DNA from: Gammaproteobacteria bacterium
Lineage (GTDB): Bacteria > Pseudomonadota > Gammaproteobacteria > Pseudomonadales > Pseudohongiellaceae
Reading direction: 5' to 3'
Length of the DNA: 8,273 nucleotides
Assembly: GCA_003514305.1 (NCBI GenBank)
Contig: DORE01000083.1
Location: 1-8,273 of the forward strand
Part shown: positions 5,019 through 8,273 of the stretch, one piece after another
Layout of the letters: every line of letters starts with the position of its first letter
Numbering within the stretch: the first letter of the stretch is position 1
The notes under the pieces: model-generated
Told to the model about the DNA's origin: nothing
The model's input: the letters and a program-made list of their open reading frames with translations, nothing else
Database searches by the model: none
Position numbers and translations under genes: made by a program

Positions 5019-7940
5019 ATGGCTCTTAAAAATACCAAGCTACTGATATTAATCGTTTTTTCTTGCTTTTCGATGGCTGTCAGTGCACAGGTTTACCAAA
5101 CCGATCAGATCGAGGTTGAGCTGGTCTCGGAGACCGTGAATGTCGTGCCCGGCCAAACTACATGGCTGGCAATCCGTCTAAACCCTATTGAACACTGGCA
5201 CACCTATTGGAAATTTGGCGGAGACAGTGGCGAAGCGACCCGCGCGGTAGACTGGCAGTTGCCGGCCGGCACGGAAGTGGGGCAGATCCAGTGGCCGATT
5301 CCCGAGTGGACTCCTTTTCTCGGCAGTGATCTGGTGACTTTCACCTATGAGCGCGAGGTTTTCCTGCCGATGGCGCTGACCGTGCCTGAAAACTTCGATG
5401 CTGACGTATTTCATGCGAGCACGCGTATAGAGTGGCAGGTATGCGATGAGATCTGTATTCCGGGTGAGGCAAACTTTGCAATTTCGCTTCCGGTCGGTTC
5501 CATCCTGGAAGCCGATTCTCGCTTGGTGGGGGCGTTCGCCGAGACCCGAAGTTTGCTCCCGACACCTGAGGGTCAGCACGACCTGATCGCTGAATTCAAC
5601 GATCATGATGGCAAGGTCAATGTCATGATCGCAGGGGGGGAAGCGCTGTTTACCGACGTTGACGAGGCGTGGTTTTTCCCGACCGAGCGTCGCATCATGC
5701 GTTACGCGCCTTATCGAGAGGTCATGCTTGATGGCGCCAGGGTTCAGATATCAACCGAACAGCACCGCCGCTACGATTACGCTCGCAACGAGCTTGAGGG
5801 ATTGCTTTCGGTCAGAGACGAAAGTGGTGCGCTTCGGGCTTTTGAGCTCACCGCCGAGCGCAGTGCCGTTGCCTGGGATCACAGTATTGAAGTCGAGTTA
5901 CTATCAGAGGTCGCCAACATTGTTCCCGGGGAAACCACATGGCTGGCCCTCAGACTCGAACCGGCTGAGCACTGGCACACCTACTGGAAAATGGGGGGTG
6001 ACAGCGGGGAGCCTACTACCCTGACGGATTGGCAAGCCCCGGAAGGAACAGAGATTGGCGAGCTGCAATGGCCGGCGCCGCACTGGTTGCCGTTTTATGA
6101 GACAGATTTGGTGAACTTTGGCTACGAACAGGAAGTGGTTCTTCCTGTTGCGATCACCCTGCCAACAGATTTTGACGCAGACCAAGTTGAATTGAGCGCG
6201 CTGGCATACTGGAATGTGTGCGACCAGATTTGCATTCCCGGTGAGCAGAGACTCAGTGTGAAGCTGCCTGTCGGTGAAGTCGCTGAGCTTGATGCCGAAA
6301 CCAGAGCCCTGTTTGCCGATTCGCGTGCGCAACTGCCTGACGTTGATCATGACATTCGCTCGATTATTGCCGTGGCAGGCGAGCGGGTCAGCCTTGGATT
6401 CGAATCTCCCGACGCATTGTTTGACAGTTACTCAGATGCGTACTTTTTTCCGGATCAGCGCCGGGTAATCAAACCTGGGCCACTGCGTGACGTATCTATG
6501 CAGCCCAACTTGCTGCAGATAACCCACCAGCAACCTCGACGCATGCTGCAGGATCTTTCAGAAGTGTTCGGAGTACTCGTGCTGGAAAACAAACTAGGCG
6601 AACGCGTGGCATTTGATTTTGTCAATCCGGCCACAGATGCCAGCACGATGTCCGTCATGCCATTCGCCGCTTCTGCTAATAGCGAGTCCGATGGAAATGG
6701 AAGTTCCGGGATACTCGTGTTCATGGGATTTGCCTTTATGGGGGGCGTGATTCTCAATTTGATGCCCTGCGTTTTCCCGGTGCTGTCCATCAAGGCGATG
6801 AGCTTTGCCAAAAACGTGGGTGAATCCAGTCAGAAGCAGCGTACGGATGGCTTGTTCTATACCCTCGGCGTTGTGGTGGCATTCGTTACCTTGGCATCGG
6901 TGCTGATTGCGCTCAGGGCGGGAGGGGAAGCGGTAGGCTGGGCATTTCAGTTCCAACAGCCATGGTTTCTAGCATTCATTGTGTATTTGTTTTTCTTAAT
7001 GGGACTGAGTTTATCAGGCGTATTTGAAATAGGAGCCAGCCTGATGGGAACTGGCAGTGGTCTTGCCGCTAAAGGTGGAAATCAAGGATCTTTCTTTACC
7101 GGTGTGCTTGCTACCACTGTTGCGACGCCCTGCACGGCACCTTTTATGGGGCCGGCAATCGGTTTTGCGCTGACGCAATCCTGGCTGGTGGCCATGACTG
7201 TATTTGTCTCACTAGGAATGGGCATGGCCTTCCCGATATTATTGTTGAGTTACTCACCCGCGCTGTTTCGATTTTTACCAAAGCCCGGACCTTGGATGGA
7301 GACCTTCAAACAGTTCATGGCCTTCCCACTGTATGCTTCTGCGCTTTTTTTCTTGTGGGTACTCGGCAATCAGGTGGGCGTGATGGGCATGTCGCTGGTC
7401 TTGGGTGTGTGCATGATCATGGCACTTGCCGCCTGGCTTTACCAACGCCGTTTCAGTATGGGGCCGCTCATGCGCACACTTAATTACGGTGTGAGCTTCG
7501 CCGCTCTTGTCCTCGCGATGTATCTGACCCAGACGCCATTTCTGCAGCCAGTATCGGCGACTTCCGAAGCGGCAGTTACTGAGGATAGCTCAGGGCATGA
7601 TTATGAAGTCTTCAGCGCACAGCGTCTGGAAGAGCTTCAAGCAGCCGGAAAGCCGGTATTCGTCAACATGACTGCAGCTTGGTGCATTACCTGCCTGGCG
7701 AATGAGCAAACCACGCTAAGTACAGAAAGTGTCAGAGTAGAGATGGCTGATCGTGGCATTACTTACATGAAAGGCGACTGGACCAATGAAGATCCGGAAA
7801 TCACCGCCGTCCTTGACCGGTTCAACAGGCCATCCGTGCCGCTATACATCCTTTATTCTGGACAGCCGGACAATGAGCCGATCATTCTTCCTCAAATTTT
7901 GACCCCAGGAATTGTCACTGAAACTTTTGAATCCATCTAG
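5019..7940 (+). CDS. dsbD: DsbD/ScsB-type thiol:disulfide interchange protein with duplicated periplasmic N-terminal module
   Basis: DsbD-family proteins carry electrons from cytoplasmic thioredoxin through the inner membrane to periplasmic partners such as DsbC. Residues 1-23 form a signal peptide with probable cleavage at AVSA-Q. Two related periplasmic modules follow (about 31-289 and 290-537), each with one CxxxC (C142/C146 and C401/C405). Eight hydrophobic segments lie between about 564 and 837; the membrane redox pair is C584 (NLMPCVFPV) and C705 (VATPCTAPF). The C-terminal thioredoxin-like domain (about 858-973) has WCITC (C889, C892) and cis-proline P941 in SVPLY. ATG 5019 is chosen over TTG 4992 because AGGA lies 7 nt upstream and the signal peptide then has the normal layout. 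At 973 residues it is far longer than E. coli DsbD (about 565), owing to the larger ScsB-like module and its duplication. All six expected redox cysteines plus one extra pair are present. The exact subfamily name and substrate are uncertain. Confidence 0.93.
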   Translation: MALKNTKLLILIVFSCFSMAVSAQVYQTDQIEVELVSETVNVVPGQTTWLAIRLNPIEHWHTYWKFGGDSGEATRAVDWQLPAGTEVGQIQWPIPEWTPFLGSDLVTFTYEREVFLPMALTVPENFDADVFHASTRIEWQVCDEICIPGEANFAISLPVGSILEADSRLVGAFAETRSLLPTPEGQHDLIAEFNDHDGKVNVMIAGGEALFTDVDEAWFFPTERRIMRYAPYREVMLDGARVQISTEQHRRYDYARNELEGLLSVRDESGALRAFELTAERSAVAWDHSIEVELLSEVANIVPGETTWLALRLEPAEHWHTYWKMGGDSGEPTTLTDWQAPEGTEIGELQWPAPHWLPFYETDLVNFGYEQEVVLPVAITLPTDFDADQVELSALAYWNVCDQICIPGEQRLSVKLPVGEVAELDAETRALFADSRAQLPDVDHDIRSIIAVAGERVSLGFESPDALFDSYSDAYFFPDQRRVIKPGPLRDVSMQPNLLQITHQQPRRMLQDLSEVFGVLVLENKLGERVAFDFVNPATDASTMSVMPFAASANSESDGNGSSGILVFMGFAFMGGVILNLMPCVFPVLSIKAMSFAKNVGESSQKQRTDGLFYTLGVVVAFVTLASVLIALRAGGEAVGWAFQFQQPWFLAFIVYLFFLMGLSLSGVFEIGASLMGTGSGLAAKGGNQGSFFTGVLATTVATPCTAPFMGPAIGFALTQSWLVAMTVFVSLGMGMAFPILLLSYSPALFRFLPKPGPWMETFKQFMAFPLYASALFFLWVLGNQVGVMGMSLVLGVCMIMALAAWLYQRRFSMGPLMRTLNYGVSFAALVLAMYLTQTPFLQPVSATSEAAVTEDSSGHDYEVFSAQRLEELQAAGKPVFVNMTAAWCITCLANEQTTLSTESVRVEMADRGITYMKGDWTNEDPEITAVLDRFNRPSVPLYILYSGQPDNEPIILPQILTPGIVTETFESI
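5109..5885 (+). repeat. Intragenic tandem repeat, copy 1: DsbD alpha/ScsB-type periplasmic module
   Basis: This codes for residues 31-289 of the DsbD-like protein. It opens with IEVELVSE, then EHWHTYWK-F-GGDSGE, and has CDEICIPGE with C142 and C146. A second subdomain includes ALFTDVDEAWFFPTERR. The order of motifs is the same in copy 2. Synonymous sites differ widely between the copies, so the duplication is old and not an assembly artefact. Confidence 0.92.
5886..6629 (+). repeat. Intragenic tandem repeat, copy 2: DsbD alpha/ScsB-type periplasmic module
   Basis: This codes for residues 290-537. It opens with IEVELLSE, then EHWHTYWKMGGDSGE, and has CDQICIPGE with C401 and C405. Its second subdomain includes ALFDSYSDAYFFPDQRR. 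Over the first 67 aligned residues I count 47 identities with copy 1; the second subdomain is much less alike. Copy 2 leads by a short serine/glycine-rich linker into the first membrane segment, the place a single module normally occupies. Confidence 0.92.
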
Positions 7941-8052
7941 CGTGCTCTGCTTCGTCAGACAACTCAGATGTTAGTGCATCGTCTAGCAGTAAATGCGTTT
8001 AAGTCGGCGGCTTAAGTAAAAAAAGGGCTATAAGGAAGTGCACTAGGGCAAT
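7941..8052. other. Gap between convergent genes without a clear terminator
   Basis: Both the DsbD-like gene and the phosphatase gene end here. The best structure is an imperfect 7-bp stem, TTAAGTC 7999-8005 with GGCTTAA 8009-8015, around a 3-nt loop. It is followed on the plus strand by a run of A (8018-8024), not T. On the minus strand the matching T-run comes before the stem. Neither orientation gives a standard intrinsic terminator. No small gene was found. Confidence 0.4.
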
Positions 8053-8273
8053 CTACTCCGTACAGACCTGAGCTAGGATCACAGAGATGTTGTCTCGGCC
8101 GCCGTGGTAATTCGCGGCCTCAACAAGTTTGTGTACTGCAGCCTCCGAGCTGTATGAATACTCTTTTAAAATTTCCCTGATCTGCCAGTCTGCGACCATG
8201 TCTGTCAAGCCGTCGGTGCAAATCAGCAGATGGTCTCCTGTTTTAAGGCCTGCTGTGAGGACATCGACTTCGA
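8053..8273 (-). CDS. PP2C-family serine/threonine protein phosphatase, C-terminal end (5' end outside window)
   Basis: Read on the minus strand, 72 codons run in from the right edge to the stop at 8055-8053. The fragment contains GDHLLICTDGLTDMV, the PP2C motif whose aspartate in TDG binds catalytic metal, and ends in GGRDNISVILAQV, the last conserved PP2C motif, in which the aspartate of RDN also binds metal. Such bacterial enzymes (Stp/PrpC type) remove phosphate from serine and threonine of proteins and often work opposite a Hanks-type kinase. The fragment ends right after the final motif, so no extra C-terminal domain exists; the N-terminal half and any partner kinase are outside the window. 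The gene converges on the DsbD-like gene and is a separate transcription unit. Confidence 0.9.
   Translation of the reverse strand, partial: EVDVLTAGLKTGDHLLICTDGLTDMVADWQIREILKEYSYSSEAAVHKLVEAANYHGGRDNISVILAQVCTE

Noticed and set aside
5178..6350. Two similar antisense open frames (5178-5606 and 5904-6350)
   Set aside because: They resemble each other only because they lie opposite the duplicated modules of the DsbD-like gene; the sense strand explains the similarity.
7999..8015. Hairpin as intrinsic terminator of the DsbD-like gene
   Set aside because: The stem is AT-rich with a G-T pair and is followed by A residues instead of T on the plus strand.

Overview
The window looks like core chromosome from a gammaproteobacterium with moderate GC content. 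The gene order dsbC - hom - thrC - recJ is, from memory, the order seen in Pseudomonas and related marine groups, and RecJ and ThrC resemble gammaproteobacterial proteins along their whole length. No species can be named. I see no insertion sequence, phage gene, CRISPR array, tRNA or rRNA.

Layout. Positions 1-128 hold the last 41 codons of a DsbC-type periplasmic disulfide isomerase. A 185-nt gap (129-313) contains a nested inverted repeat and a weak sigma-54-like motif. It is followed by a tightly spaced plus-strand block: hom (314-1639, TTG start), thrC (1652-3052, GTG start) and recJ (3061-4794, ATG start). The gap at 4795-5018 holds a perfect palindrome, a -10-like hexamer and a perfect 7-bp stem-loop just ahead of a large DsbD/ScsB-type thiol:disulfide interchange gene (5019-7940). 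A 112-nt gap follows. The minus strand then carries the C-terminal 72 codons of a PP2C-family protein phosphatase (8053-8273), which converges on the DsbD gene.

How the genes fit together. Hom and ThrC catalyse two steps of threonine synthesis; homoserine kinase, which acts between them, is not in this window. RecJ is a single-strand 5'-3' exonuclease for recombination and repair and probably shares the transcript. The two redox genes lie on either side of this block. DsbC isomerises periplasmic disulfides and must be kept reduced, and a DsbD/ScsB protein passes electrons from cytoplasmic thioredoxin across the inner membrane to such partners.

The most unusual item is the DsbD-like protein. 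Its periplasmic N-terminal module of about 250 residues is present twice in tandem, each copy with its own CxxxC pair, giving 973 residues where a single-module relative would have about 700. This is a domain-architecture novelty within a known family. I found no evidence for an entirely new system in the window.
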